Shown here piece after piece: positions 44,918 to 52,756 of a stretch of DNA of 64,000 bases (positions are counted from its first letter, which is position 1; every line of letters starts with the position of its first letter). The notes beneath the pieces are model-generated. The model was not told where the DNA came from. It worked only from the letters and a program-made list of their open reading frames with translations, and made no database searches. This stretch comes from JABMMZ01 sp964438995. GTDB taxonomy: Bacteria; Bacteroidota; Bacteroidia; NS11-12g; UBA955. A program made the translations under genes and the position numbers. The stretch spans positions 1 to 64,000 of the forward strand of contig CAYTMQ010000002.1 of NCBI GenBank assembly GCA_964438995.1, written 5' to 3'.

Positions 44918-45093
44918 GCTACCGAAGATTGAAAAATAAAGTTGTCGAAGGAGTTAAATCCATGCTACCGAAGATTGAAAATTCAATCTACCGAAGGTTG
45001 TAAAACGATGTTACCGAAAGTTGTAAATTCATGCTGGAGAAGGATGAAAATTCATCCTACCGAAAATGGAAAATCTATATTACTGAAGTTGGT
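44918..45093. repeat. 22-26 bp degenerate tandem repeats
   Basis: About seven imperfect units with consensus GCTACCGAAGRTTGAAAATT plus CAT. Units start near 44918, 44964, 44989, 45010, 45032 and 45057. Unit length and sequence vary, no spacers exist and no cas genes are near, so it is not a CRISPR array. Confidence 0.6.
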
Positions 45094-45406
45094 TTAGTTA
45101 AAGTTATTTTAGCTTAAAGACATAAAGCATTAGTACAGTTTAGAAATAATTTATCAATTGTTACTGATGAGATATTAGCATAAAATTACATCTAACGAAT
45201 TAGAAAAAGGTTGATGATTAAATGGTAGATTAAATTTTATAACTCTATGGTGCATGCTTTTCGATCAATATACATCATCTGTTCAATTTAATGGATGTTT
45301 AGTAATGTATTGAAAAGTATTTACTTAGGGATTACAATCACATGTAATAGTCAAAATTTTATCCTTAATTAACAATTTTACCATTTTATATATTTCAATA
45401 AATTCT

Positions 45407-45414
45407 TATATTTG
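45407..45414 (+). promoter_or_regulatory. -7 element TATATTTG for DUF1800/DUF1501 operon
   Basis: Perfect TAnnTTTG match, 53 bases before the DUF1800 ATG. Confidence 0.5.
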
Positions 45415-45467
45415 ATTTTCAATGCAACTTTTTAAGGTTGTATTGGTCTAAAAAAGCAATAAGAATT

Positions 45468-47156
45468 ATGCAAAGAAGACAATTCCTCAGCGATTTGGTT
45501 TTGGACAAAGAGCCACCAAAAGCATTACCAGCAGAACAGTTTCAGAACAAAGCATTACCAACAGACTTGCAACTTGGCGGTGGCACTATTGCAGCTTACA
45601 CAGGTGCATGGGGTGATGCTCAAGTCAAACATTTATTAAGAAGAACATTATTTGGATTTGAATATTCTGATATTGCTTTTTTTAAGAACATGACCATGAG
45701 CGATGCTGTAGATTATATTATGAATATACCTACAACACAGCCCAATCCTCCAGTTAATGGTTACAACACACAAACCTTAACCGACCCTGACATTCCAGCT
45801 GGCAACACTTGGGTAAATGGTCCGGAGAATGGCGACTTTACCACTCAGAGAAGAAATTCTTTATATGCTTGGTCGATTGAACAAATCATGAAACCAGAAA
45901 AACACATCAGAGAAAAGATGACCTTCTTTTTGCACAACCATTTTGCAACTGAAGTTGAGAATGTTGCCAGTCCGATAATTGCCTACAACCATCATAAGAT
46001 GTTAAGAGAAAATTGTCTTGGCAACTTTAAAGACATGGTTAAATTGGTGACGGTAGATGTGGCAATGTTGATTTATTTGAATGGATATCTCAATACCAAA
46101 ACTGCTCCTGATGAGAATTATGCGAGAGAATTGATGGAACTATTCACTTTAGGAAAGTCTCCTGAAAGTCAATATACCGAAGACGATGTCAAAGCGGCTG
46201 CGAAAGTTCTTACAGGTTGGAGAATCAATGTCAACACATTGAGTTCTTTCTTTTCTGAAGTAGTTCATGAAACCAGTAACAAAACATTTTCAAGTTTCTT
46301 TAACAACACAACCATCACAGGTAAAACTGGTCCTTCTGGTGCAACAGAAACCGATGATTTAATCAACATGATTTTTGCGAAAGAAGATGTTGTCGCTCGA
46401 CATATAGTAAGAAAATTGTATAGATACTTTGTGTATTATGTGATTGATACCAATATTGAAAACAACATCATCATTCCATTGGCAAACGATTTCAAACAAA
46501 ATTGGGAATTGAAACCATTGGTAACAGCATTATTGAAGAGTGAACATTTCTTTAATGCCAACAACATGGGTTGTTACATCAAAAACCCATTAGATGTATT
46601 TGGATCATACGCCAAGAATTTCAAATTGGCATTTCCAACCAACACAGTTGAAGATTCGTTTGCAGCTTATTACACTGCGTTTACTGGCATTGCAGCCTGT
46701 GGACTTTTATGGGGAAATCCTCCAAATGTATCTGGTTGGACCGCCTATTACCAGACACCACAATACTATCAATTGTGGTTGAATTCTGACACCTTACCAA
46801 AACGCATCATGTATACTGTGGCGCTTATGATTGGTTTGGGCTACGGCAGAGGAACAAAAAAACTGCAAGTCGATGTCATTGAATTTGCCAAACAATTTTC
46901 AGACCCATCAGACCCGAACAAGTTGATACAAGAAAGTATTGATTTGTTGTATGCAATGGATATATCAGCTACACAAAAAACCGGATTGAAACAAAGTACC
47001 CTCCTATTTGGTCAGACTACCGATAGCTATTGGACTACAGCTTGGAACGATTACATCAACAATCCAAATGACACCAACAAAAAGACAATAGTAACAAATG
47101 GACTATTGCTCATGTTAAAATATTTATTAGACTTAGCAGAAAACCAATTAGCTTAA
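45468..47156 (+). CDS. DUF1800 family protein
   Basis: A 562-residue protein of the DUF1800 family. Family marks: VKHLLRRTLFGFEYSDI near residue 55, EKHIREKMTFFLHNHFATE, ENYARELMELFTLGKSP, AAAKVLTGWRI, and LWGNPPNVSGWTAYYQ. The N-terminus MQRRQFLSDLV resembles a short twin-arginine-like start without a clear hydrophobic core. DUF1800 and DUF1501 genes are regularly paired; the biochemical role is not known. The ATG at 45468 is chosen over an in-frame TTG at 45438. The DUF1501 gene follows after 13 bases. Confidence 0.9.
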   Translation: MQRRQFLSDLVLDKEPPKALPAEQFQNKALPTDLQLGGGTIAAYTGAWGDAQVKHLLRRTLFGFEYSDIAFFKNMTMSDAVDYIMNIPTTQPNPPVNGYNTQTLTDPDIPAGNTWVNGPENGDFTTQRRNSLYAWSIEQIMKPEKHIREKMTFFLHNHFATEVENVASPIIAYNHHKMLRENCLGNFKDMVKLVTVDVAMLIYLNGYLNTKTAPDENYARELMELFTLGKSPESQYTEDDVKAAAKVLTGWRINVNTLSSFFSEVVHETSNKTFSSFFNNTTITGKTGPSGATETDDLINMIFAKEDVVARHIVRKLYRYFVYYVIDTNIENNIIIPLANDFKQNWELKPLVTALLKSEHFFNANNMGCYIKNPLDVFGSYAKNFKLAFPTNTVEDSFAAYYTAFTGIAACGLLWGNPPNVSGWTAYYQTPQYYQLWLNSDTLPKRIMYTVALMIGLGYGRGTKKLQVDVIEFAKQFSDPSDPNKLIQESIDLLYAMDISATQKTGLKQSTLLFGQTTDSYWTTAWNDYINNPNDTNKKTIVTNGLLLMLKYLLDLAENQLA

Positions 47157-47169
47157 TACATCATTCATT

Positions 47170-48744
47170 ATGAAAAGAAAAGACTTTTTAAAGAAATCAA
47201 TTCCAGCAGCGATGTTACCATTTTTCATCAATGGTTTTCGTTTTCAAGCTTATGGATCAACACCGATGTTAAAAGCAATTGCTGAAGCTTCTGCTAAAAA
47301 TGGACGTGTGTTTGTACTAATACAATTAAATGGTGGTAATGATGGTTTGAACACTATTATTCCTGTCGACCAATATTCTAACTTGTCGAACGCAAGAAGC
47401 AATGTGTTAATTCAAGAAAGCAAAGTTCTTAGTTTAACAGGCTTAAACGGTACTGGTATGCACCCAGCTATGACAGGATTAAGAACCATGTTTAACGACG
47501 GTAAAGTAAACATTATACAATCAGTTGGTTATCCCAATCCAAATTTTTCTCACTTTAGAGCTACTGATATTTGGCATACTGCCAGCGATAGCAATCAGTT
47601 TATAAATTCTGGATGGGGCGGCCGCTACTTAGAAAGTGTGTATCCAGGATTCCCTGCTGGTTATCCAAATACCAACGACCCAGATCCACTTGCTATATCA
47701 ATTGGTTATAGTGTATCAACCACTTTAATGGGACCAACGGCCAATACTGGTATGGCGATATCCGACCCAGTGTCGTTTTACCAATTGGTATCTGGCACTG
47801 TCGACCCAGCTCCGAATACTCCTGCTGGTCATGAATTGACATATGTTAGATTGGTATTGCAACAAACACAAGAATACAATACAACAGTTAAAGCGGCAGC
47901 ACAATCTGCTACCAATAAGGCAACATACCCTTCCAATAATTCTTTGGCTGATCAGTTAAAGATTGTCGCAAATCTTATAGCAGGTGGATTGAAAACATCT
48001 ATTTATACAGTTAGTTTAAATGGATTTGATACCCACTCGGCTCAAGTGAGTGCTTCAGGTGGAAATGAAACAGGTTCTCATGCAGATTTACTGAAAAAAG
48101 TATCTGATGCCATTGCTGCTTTTCAAAACGACTGTGAGCAGTTGGGCGTTGCAGATAGAGTTGCCGGTATGACGTATAGCGAATTCGGTCGAAGAATTAA
48201 GAGCAATGACAGTAGAGGTACCGACCACGGTGCAGCTGCCCCAGTCATTGTGTTTGGTAAAAATGTCAATCCTATAATGATTGGTAATAATCCTACCATT
48301 CCATCATCTGTTGATGTCGATGACAATTTACCAATGCAATACGATTTCAGACAAATATACGCCAGTGTTTTAGTCGATTGGTTCCAAACTCCAGCAAGTT
48401 TTGTTGACAGTGATTTGTTGTTAAAGCATTTTGATACATTACCAATATTTAAATCTAATGTTTCTGTTAATAGATTCAACAGAAGTGAACAAGCCATCTT
48501 GATGCAGAATTATCCAAATCCATTTAAAGATTTAACCACTATTGATTATATATCACCAGGAGGAAAAATAGAATTGAGATTGTTTAACAATGAAGGTAAA
48601 TTGATAAGTGTGCTAGTAAACGATTTCAAACCTGCTGGCAAGTACTCATATGTTTTAAGTGGAGAATCATTGCCTAGTGGCAACTATTATTATCAATTGA
48701 TCACTGAAAATGCTCAAGTAGGACGACATTTCGTTAAACTTTAA
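47170..48744 (+). CDS. DUF1501 family secreted protein with T9SS C-terminus
   Basis: A 524-residue protein. N-terminal KRKDFLKKSIPAAMLPFFING is a signal-like segment; the DUF1501 domain (about 40-410, sulfatase/alkaline-phosphatase-like fold) carries VFVLIQLNGGNDGLNTIIP, GMHPAMTGLRTMF, SHFRATDIWHT, NGFDTHSAQ, YSEFGRRIKSN and RGTDHGAAAPVIVFG, whose Asp/His residues could bind metal. A type A T9SS sorting domain ends the protein (QNYPNPFKDLTTIDY ... GKYSYVLSGESLPSGNYYYQL). It is exported with or depends on its DUF1800 partner by inference only. Confidence 0.92.
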   Translation: MKRKDFLKKSIPAAMLPFFINGFRFQAYGSTPMLKAIAEASAKNGRVFVLIQLNGGNDGLNTIIPVDQYSNLSNARSNVLIQESKVLSLTGLNGTGMHPAMTGLRTMFNDGKVNIIQSVGYPNPNFSHFRATDIWHTASDSNQFINSGWGGRYLESVYPGFPAGYPNTNDPDPLAISIGYSVSTTLMGPTANTGMAISDPVSFYQLVSGTVDPAPNTPAGHELTYVRLVLQQTQEYNTTVKAAAQSATNKATYPSNNSLADQLKIVANLIAGGLKTSIYTVSLNGFDTHSAQVSASGGNETGSHADLLKKVSDAIAAFQNDCEQLGVADRVAGMTYSEFGRRIKSNDSRGTDHGAAAPVIVFGKNVNPIMIGNNPTIPSSVDVDDNLPMQYDFRQIYASVLVDWFQTPASFVDSDLLLKHFDTLPIFKSNVSVNRFNRSEQAILMQNYPNPFKDLTTIDYISPGGKIELRLFNNEGKLISVLVNDFKPAGKYSYVLSGESLPSGNYYYQLITENAQVGRHFVKL

Positions 48745-48765
48745 GTATTTTTTAAATAATTTTAT

Positions 48766-48796
48766 AAAGGTCGGTATGGATATCATATCGACCTTT
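48766..48796 (+). terminator. terminator after DUF1501 gene
   Basis: AAAGGTCGGTATG pairs with CATATCGACCTTT (one G-T pair) around GATAT. It abuts the next promoter element. Confidence 0.8.
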
Positions 48797-48804
48797 TATA
48801 TTTG
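48797..48804 (+). promoter_or_regulatory. -7 element TATATTTG, near-leaderless
   Basis: Perfect TAnnTTTG match directly after the terminator stem and 8 bases before the ATG at 48813. Confidence 0.55.
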
Positions 48805-48812
48805 TTTCAGAT

Positions 48813-49079
48813 ATGAGTGCAAGGTATAAAAATTGTCAAAGCTGTAGTATGCCATTAAGCAAAGATAAAAATGGCGGTGGCACAAATGCAGATGGCAGTA
48901 AAAGTGATATGTATTGCAGTTTGTGTTACACAAATGGCCAGTTCAACAATCCAGAAATAGACAGTGCTGAAAAAATGCAGGCATTTGTAAAAGTCAAATT
49001 GAAAGAGATGGGATTTCCAGGGTTTATTGCAGGATTTTTCACGATGGGCATTCCAAAATTAAAACGCTGGAAGCAATAA
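48813..49079 (+). CDS. zinc-ribbon domain protein
   Basis: An 88-residue protein beginning with a zinc ribbon: NCQSCSMPL and MYCSLCYTNG provide four cysteines (about residues 8, 11, 33, 36), the pattern of the putative zinc ribbon PF12674. A helix and a basic end (GIPKLKRWKQ) follow. It shares one base with the TfoX gene (TAATG), so the two are co-translated. Function unknown. Confidence 0.85.
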   Translation: MSARYKNCQSCSMPLSKDKNGGGTNADGSKSDMYCSLCYTNGQFNNPEIDSAEKMQAFVKVKLKEMGFPGFIAGFFTMGIPKLKRWKQ

Positions 49080-49426
49080 TGGCATACAACGAACAATTAG
49101 CAGAACGCATAGAACGCATTGTATTAGATGCTGAAATTCCATTTGAAACCAAAAAGATGTTTGGTGGATTATGTTTCATGATCAATGACAAAATGAGCAT
49201 CGGAATTGTGAAAGAAGATGTCATGTTAAGGGTTATGGACTATCAATTTGAAAAGGTGTTACAATTACCTCACACCCGTCCAATGGATTTTACTGGAAAA
49301 AGAATGCATGGATTTTTATACATATCACCAGAAGGCTTCATTAAAGACCAAGACTTAAAAACTTGGGTTGACAAAGGGATTGAATTCGGCTTAAAAGGCG
49401 AATTAAAAACCAAGAAAAAGAAATAG
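49079..49426 (+). CDS. TfoX/Sxy N-terminal domain protein
   Basis: A 115-residue TfoX N-terminal domain: LAERIERIV, FETKKMFGGLCFMINDKM, VMLRVMDYQFE and MHGFLYISPEGF. In other phyla the full Sxy/TfoX protein regulates competence; stand-alone N-terminal domains like this one are widespread and of unknown role. The C-terminus is a lysine run. Confidence 0.88.
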   Translation: MAYNEQLAERIERIVLDAEIPFETKKMFGGLCFMINDKMSIGIVKEDVMLRVMDYQFEKVLQLPHTRPMDFTGKRMHGFLYISPEGFIKDQDLKTWVDKGIEFGLKGELKTKKKK

Positions 49427-49553
49427 AACTTTTGATTATAAAAAATGAAGTAATTTCAAAAAATTGGAATATAATATTTAGTAAAAACTGCAATTTTAAT
49501 TGATAAAAATTCCTGTATTTTTTTGTATAATTGTAGTTGAATTTTCAAACTAA

Positions 49554-49931
49554 ATGAAGCTTCACGGATCGATAAAAATTGGCAATGGTCGATGGGATCT
49601 TAAAGTCCCAGTAATTCAATTTAACGAGGATAATGTTGAAATACTATATATCCCAAGTTTGGATTGTACAGGTTATGGCAATAACTATGAAGAAGCTAAA
49701 GAGTCTTTAAAAATAAATGTAGAAGAGTTTTTTCGATATGCTCAAAATAAAAAAACAATTGATACTGTTTTGCTTAATCTAGGATGGAAAAAATTAAAAA
49801 GTAAAAATAACTTTAAAGATTTTGCTTCTCCTGAAAACTCTGATTTAATTTCTAAAAACAGTCTTTATAGTGATATTGTAAACACAAAGAATTATAAATC
49901 ATATTCTGAAGATTTATCATTAGCTCTCTAA
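49554..49931 (+). CDS. HicB-like antitoxin
   Basis: A 125-residue protein. Residues 20-75 have the HicB partial RNase H-fold pattern (VEILYIPSLDCTGYGNNYEEAKESLKINVEEFF). Residues 80-125 are Ser/Asn/Lys-rich and probably disordered; no ribbon-helix-helix or HTH DNA-binding motif is obvious, unlike many HicB proteins. It is placed 7 bases before the HicA gene, the antitoxin-first order. Confidence 0.78.
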   Translation: MKLHGSIKIGNGRWDLKVPVIQFNEDNVEILYIPSLDCTGYGNNYEEAKESLKINVEEFFRYAQNKKTIDTVLLNLGWKKLKSKNNFKDFASPENSDLISKNSLYSDIVNTKNYKSYSEDLSLAL

Positions 49932-49938
49932 TTCTCTA

Positions 49939-50169
49939 ATGGCTGGTCTAAAGAATATTTCTTTAAAAACATATAGAGATTTTTTAACTGATCAAGGTTT
50001 AAAATGTCAAAGAAAAAATGGTGGGCATGAGATATGGGCAGGGGCTTCTACTTCAAGACCAGTAACATTTCAATCTCATATAGATCCGATTCCAGAGTTT
50101 ATAATTCAAAATGGTTTAAGAAACATAGGATTAACAAAACAAGATTTTATTGATTGGTTAAAAAGTTGA
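49939..50169 (+). CDS. HicA-like mRNA interferase toxin
   Basis: A 76-residue double-stranded RNA-binding-fold toxin: LKTYRDFLTDQGLKCQRKNGGHEIW carries the catalytic histidine in the GGHEIW motif, followed by PVTFQSHIDPIPEFIIQNGLRNIGLTKQDF. HicA cleaves mRNA in a translation-independent way and is neutralised by HicB. It forms a pair with the gene just upstream. Confidence 0.85.
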   Translation: MAGLKNISLKTYRDFLTDQGLKCQRKNGGHEIWAGASTSRPVTFQSHIDPIPEFIIQNGLRNIGLTKQDFIDWLKS

Positions 50170-50355
50170 GTTAAATGCCTCAAATACAAAGCAATAACAA
50201 TTCACCACAAAGCATCTTCTTTAAATGTTATATATAAATTGATTCTTACACATGAATGAATATCATAATTAAAACTGCAATTCGATGATAATTATTCATA
50301 TGTATAAAAACCAACAGTTAAACGAAGTAAAACAATCTTTTTGAATTAAAATCCT

Positions 50356-50363
50356 TACCTTTG
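50356..50363 (+). promoter_or_regulatory. -7 element TACCTTTG for RNA helicase gene
   Basis: Part of CCTTACCTTTGCAG, which is the same 14 bases found at the rnpB promoter. It predicts a leader of about 95 bases before the helicase ATG. The 295 bases between hicA and the helicase hold nothing else that I recognise. Confidence 0.6.
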
Positions 50364-50464
50364 CAGTTGTAAAGGATACAATTTCTAATTATCTTTTGGT
50401 GCAGATTTAAGACGGATAGTCTACGTTTCATCTAGTTTGTAAGTGATTGAATCCATCTTAAGAA

Positions 50465-51793
50465 ATGACATTTAAATCACTAAAAATTGCCGATTACATA
50501 TTAAAGGCATTAAACGAAGAAGGATACACCAATCCAACACCTATTCAAGAACAAGCTATTCCAATTGTATTAAACGGTGAAGATTTATTGGCGTGTGCTC
50601 AAACCGGCACTGGCAAAACTGCAGCCTTTGCGATACCATGTATCCAATTGCTTAATGACAAAGCCAAATTAAATCCGAATAAAAAGATTAGAACTTTAAT
50701 TTTAACGCCTACTAGAGAACTAGTGATTCAAATAGGTGAAAGCTTTGAAGCCTATGGCAGACATAGTTTCATAAAACACACTGTCATATTTGGAGGTGTT
50801 AAACAAGAGTCACAAGTAAGAACACTTAAACAAGGAGTTGACACTTTAATTGCAACTCCTGGTAGATTATTGGATTTAATACAACAAGGTTTTATTCATT
50901 TAAACAGTATCGAGATTTTTGTTTTAGATGAAGCTGACAGGATGTTGGATATGGGATTCATTAATGATGTTAGAAAAGTGATAAAGCTATTACCGCAGCG
51001 AAGACAAACATTGTTGTTCTCTGCCACCATGCCAAATGAAATTGTAAAACTTTCTGAGAACATCCTTTATAAACCAAAGAAGGTTGAAGTTAGTCCAGTT
51101 TCATCAACAGCAGAAACCATACAACAGAAATTGTATTTTGTTGAAAAAGAAAACAAGAATGCTTTACTATTAGATGTATTGGACAACAAAGACATCAAAA
51201 CAGTATTGGTTTTTACAAGAACCAAACACGGAGCGGATAAAATTGTGAAAGTGTTGAGCAAGCATGGCGTAAAATCTGCAGCCATACATGGCAACAAATC
51301 TCAGAATGCAAGGCAAAATGCGTTGAATGCATTCAAGGATCAAACCATTCGTGTATTAGTAGCAACAGATATTGCAGCTAGAGGTATAGATGTAGATGAA
51401 TTAGAATGGGTAATCAATTACGATATACCTAATATTTCAGAAACGTATGTTCATAGAATTGGTAGAACTGGTCGCGCCGGCAACAAAGGCAGTGCAATTT
51501 CATTTTGTAACAGCGAAGAGCGTCCATGGCTTAAAGATATTGAGAAACTAATCAAATTAAAGATACCAGTAGTACACGATCACAAATATGCATCAGATGG
51601 TATAGAAGTGATTGGTAAATCAAAAACAAATCAGCCACAACAAAGACAGCATTCTAATAGAGGACAAAGTTCTAGACCAGAGTCTGGCAAATCAAATAGC
51701 GGCAAATCGGGCAATAACCGACCAGGAGGTCAAGGCGGACATCAAAATTCCGCCAATAGAAGTGGCAAGAAAAAGCGCCCAAATCGCTATTAA
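50465..51793 (+). CDS. DEAD-box RNA helicase, RhlE-like
   Basis: A 442-residue helicase with the full motif set: Q motif (TNPTPIQEQAIP), I AQTGTGKT, Ia PTREL, II DEAD, III SAT, IV VLVFTRTKHGA, V VATDIAARGID, VI HRIGRTGRAG. Residues 380-442 are a Gln/Ser/Gly/Arg-rich disordered tail typical of RhlE-type proteins that helps RNA binding. Role: RNA remodelling in ribosome assembly and mRNA decay, often cold-induced. The roughly 95-base leader fits post-transcriptional control. Confidence 0.94.
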   Translation: MTFKSLKIADYILKALNEEGYTNPTPIQEQAIPIVLNGEDLLACAQTGTGKTAAFAIPCIQLLNDKAKLNPNKKIRTLILTPTRELVIQIGESFEAYGRHSFIKHTVIFGGVKQESQVRTLKQGVDTLIATPGRLLDLIQQGFIHLNSIEIFVLDEADRMLDMGFINDVRKVIKLLPQRRQTLLFSATMPNEIVKLSENILYKPKKVEVSPVSSTAETIQQKLYFVEKENKNALLLDVLDNKDIKTVLVFTRTKHGADKIVKVLSKHGVKSAAIHGNKSQNARQNALNAFKDQTIRVLVATDIAARGIDVDELEWVINYDIPNISETYVHRIGRTGRAGNKGSAISFCNSEERPWLKDIEKLIKLKIPVVHDHKYASDGIEVIGKSKTNQPQQRQHSNRGQSSRPESGKSNSGKSGNNRPGGQGGHQNSANRSGKKKRPNRY

Positions 51794-52224
51794 AAAAAAA
51801 GGTTGTCTTTCGACAACCCCCAATTAACCAAAATAATAACAAAACAGCTGGGAATGAGATTGTGCGTTTCTCATTTGTCCCGACACTTATTAGACGCAAT
51901 TAGGTCATAAAAAAGTGCTCATTTAAGGGATTTTGACCATAAAATGACAGATGTTTTTATAGAGACTTAAGTGAATGTTCAATCGTTTTTAGAGAAATTT
52001 TCAATAAAAAACATGTAAGATTTTATACATATTGAAATTTATAAAACTGATTTACAAGACATTAGTAGATGTTTTGAAAAATTCATTTGATTTTTAAATT
52101 CCTTTTTTGAACTTAACACTGCGAAGCTTCTAAAACACTGAGTTTTTTTACATATAGGCTTTAAAACCTAAGTAAAGACAAAGGATTTGGAAGGGTGAGA
52201 GGAACACAATTTACACAATTTATC
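51794..52224. other. intergenic region with two hairpins
   Basis: GGTTGTC-TTTC-GACAACC at 51801-51818 is the likely end signal of the helicase transcript, though a T run is only present on the minus strand. A second hairpin (GGGAATGAGA with TCTCATTTGTCCC) lies at about 51850-51884. The remaining sequence is AT-rich without a supported gene. Confidence 0.5.
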
Positions 52225-52503
52225 ATGAACACAAAATTTGGAAGTAAACCTTTAAACAGGTATCATTACGATTCGATTCACAACCGACTGGCGAATCAAA
52301 CATCAAACAAAACATCTAACGACTCTGCAACCCATGCAAGTCCATCTGTAATAAGTGTCCAGAAAAGACACTCGAAATCTTCATTTCTAAGGTATAAATC
52401 AAGTGCTAGTTTTTGCTTTTTCAATACTAGCGATTTTTTAAACTTTGAAGAACTCTTAAATCAAATGCAATTTAAGAGAGATTCTAAGCTATTGATTTTA
52501 TAA
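52225..52503 (+). CDS. possible small hypothetical protein (92 aa)
   Basis: An open frame with ATG start (GTG at 52195 also possible), rich in Ser, Asn and Lys (NRLANQTSNKTSNDSATHAS) with no hydrophobic helix and no recognised domain. It lies in a long gap between the helicase and the first giant paralogue. Composition is unlike a folded protein, so it may be untranslated leader sequence or a spurious ORF. Confidence 0.3.
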   Translation: MNTKFGSKPLNRYHYDSIHNRLANQTSNKTSNDSATHASPSVISVQKRHSKSSFLRYKSSASFCFFNTSDFLNFEELLNQMQFKRDSKLLIL

Positions 52504-52756
52504 AAAAGATTTCAATTGAGAATGGTTTTTTCAATATGAGAAAAAACCAACTCTAGCCAAAAAATCATTAACCTTATTTTCAAGCGGTTACATTTTTGGC
52601 GGCCAAATTGCAAAATTGGCAAGTAGATTTTCAGAACAAAAAAACATGATCTATCTAATTGAGTATTAATACTTAATGAGTATAAATCACAGTTCAAACT
52701 CTGAATCTTCTAAAAACAAAAATTACAGATGACACACACAAATAACACAAAACAAC
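52504..52756. other. leader region of first giant paralogue
   Basis: 253 bases without a supported gene. It ends in a CA-rich motif GACACACACAAATAACACAAAA (first 20 bases at about 52731-52750) similar to the 3' UTR motif of small genes A and B. A GAGTATTAATACT palindrome-like stretch lies near 52660-52675. Confidence 0.4.

Larger units (their letters stand above)
44828..45467. other. intergenic region with degenerate tandem repeats and DUF1800 promoter
   Basis: A 640-base gap. 44901-44915 is the hairpin TCCGC-TTCAG-GCGGA. 44918-45093 holds tandem repeats (listed separately). 45094-45400 shows no further structure. The perfect -7 element TATATTTG at 45407-45414 would start a leader of about 50 bases to the DUF1800 ATG. 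No ORF of note. Confidence 0.55.

Noticed and set aside
44918..45093. CRISPR array
   Set aside because: Repeat units vary in length and sequence, have no unique spacers of constant size, and no cas genes are near.
52512..52697. 61-residue minus-strand ORF
   Set aside because: Short, poor composition, no start context, and it lies in the leader region of a large plus-strand gene.
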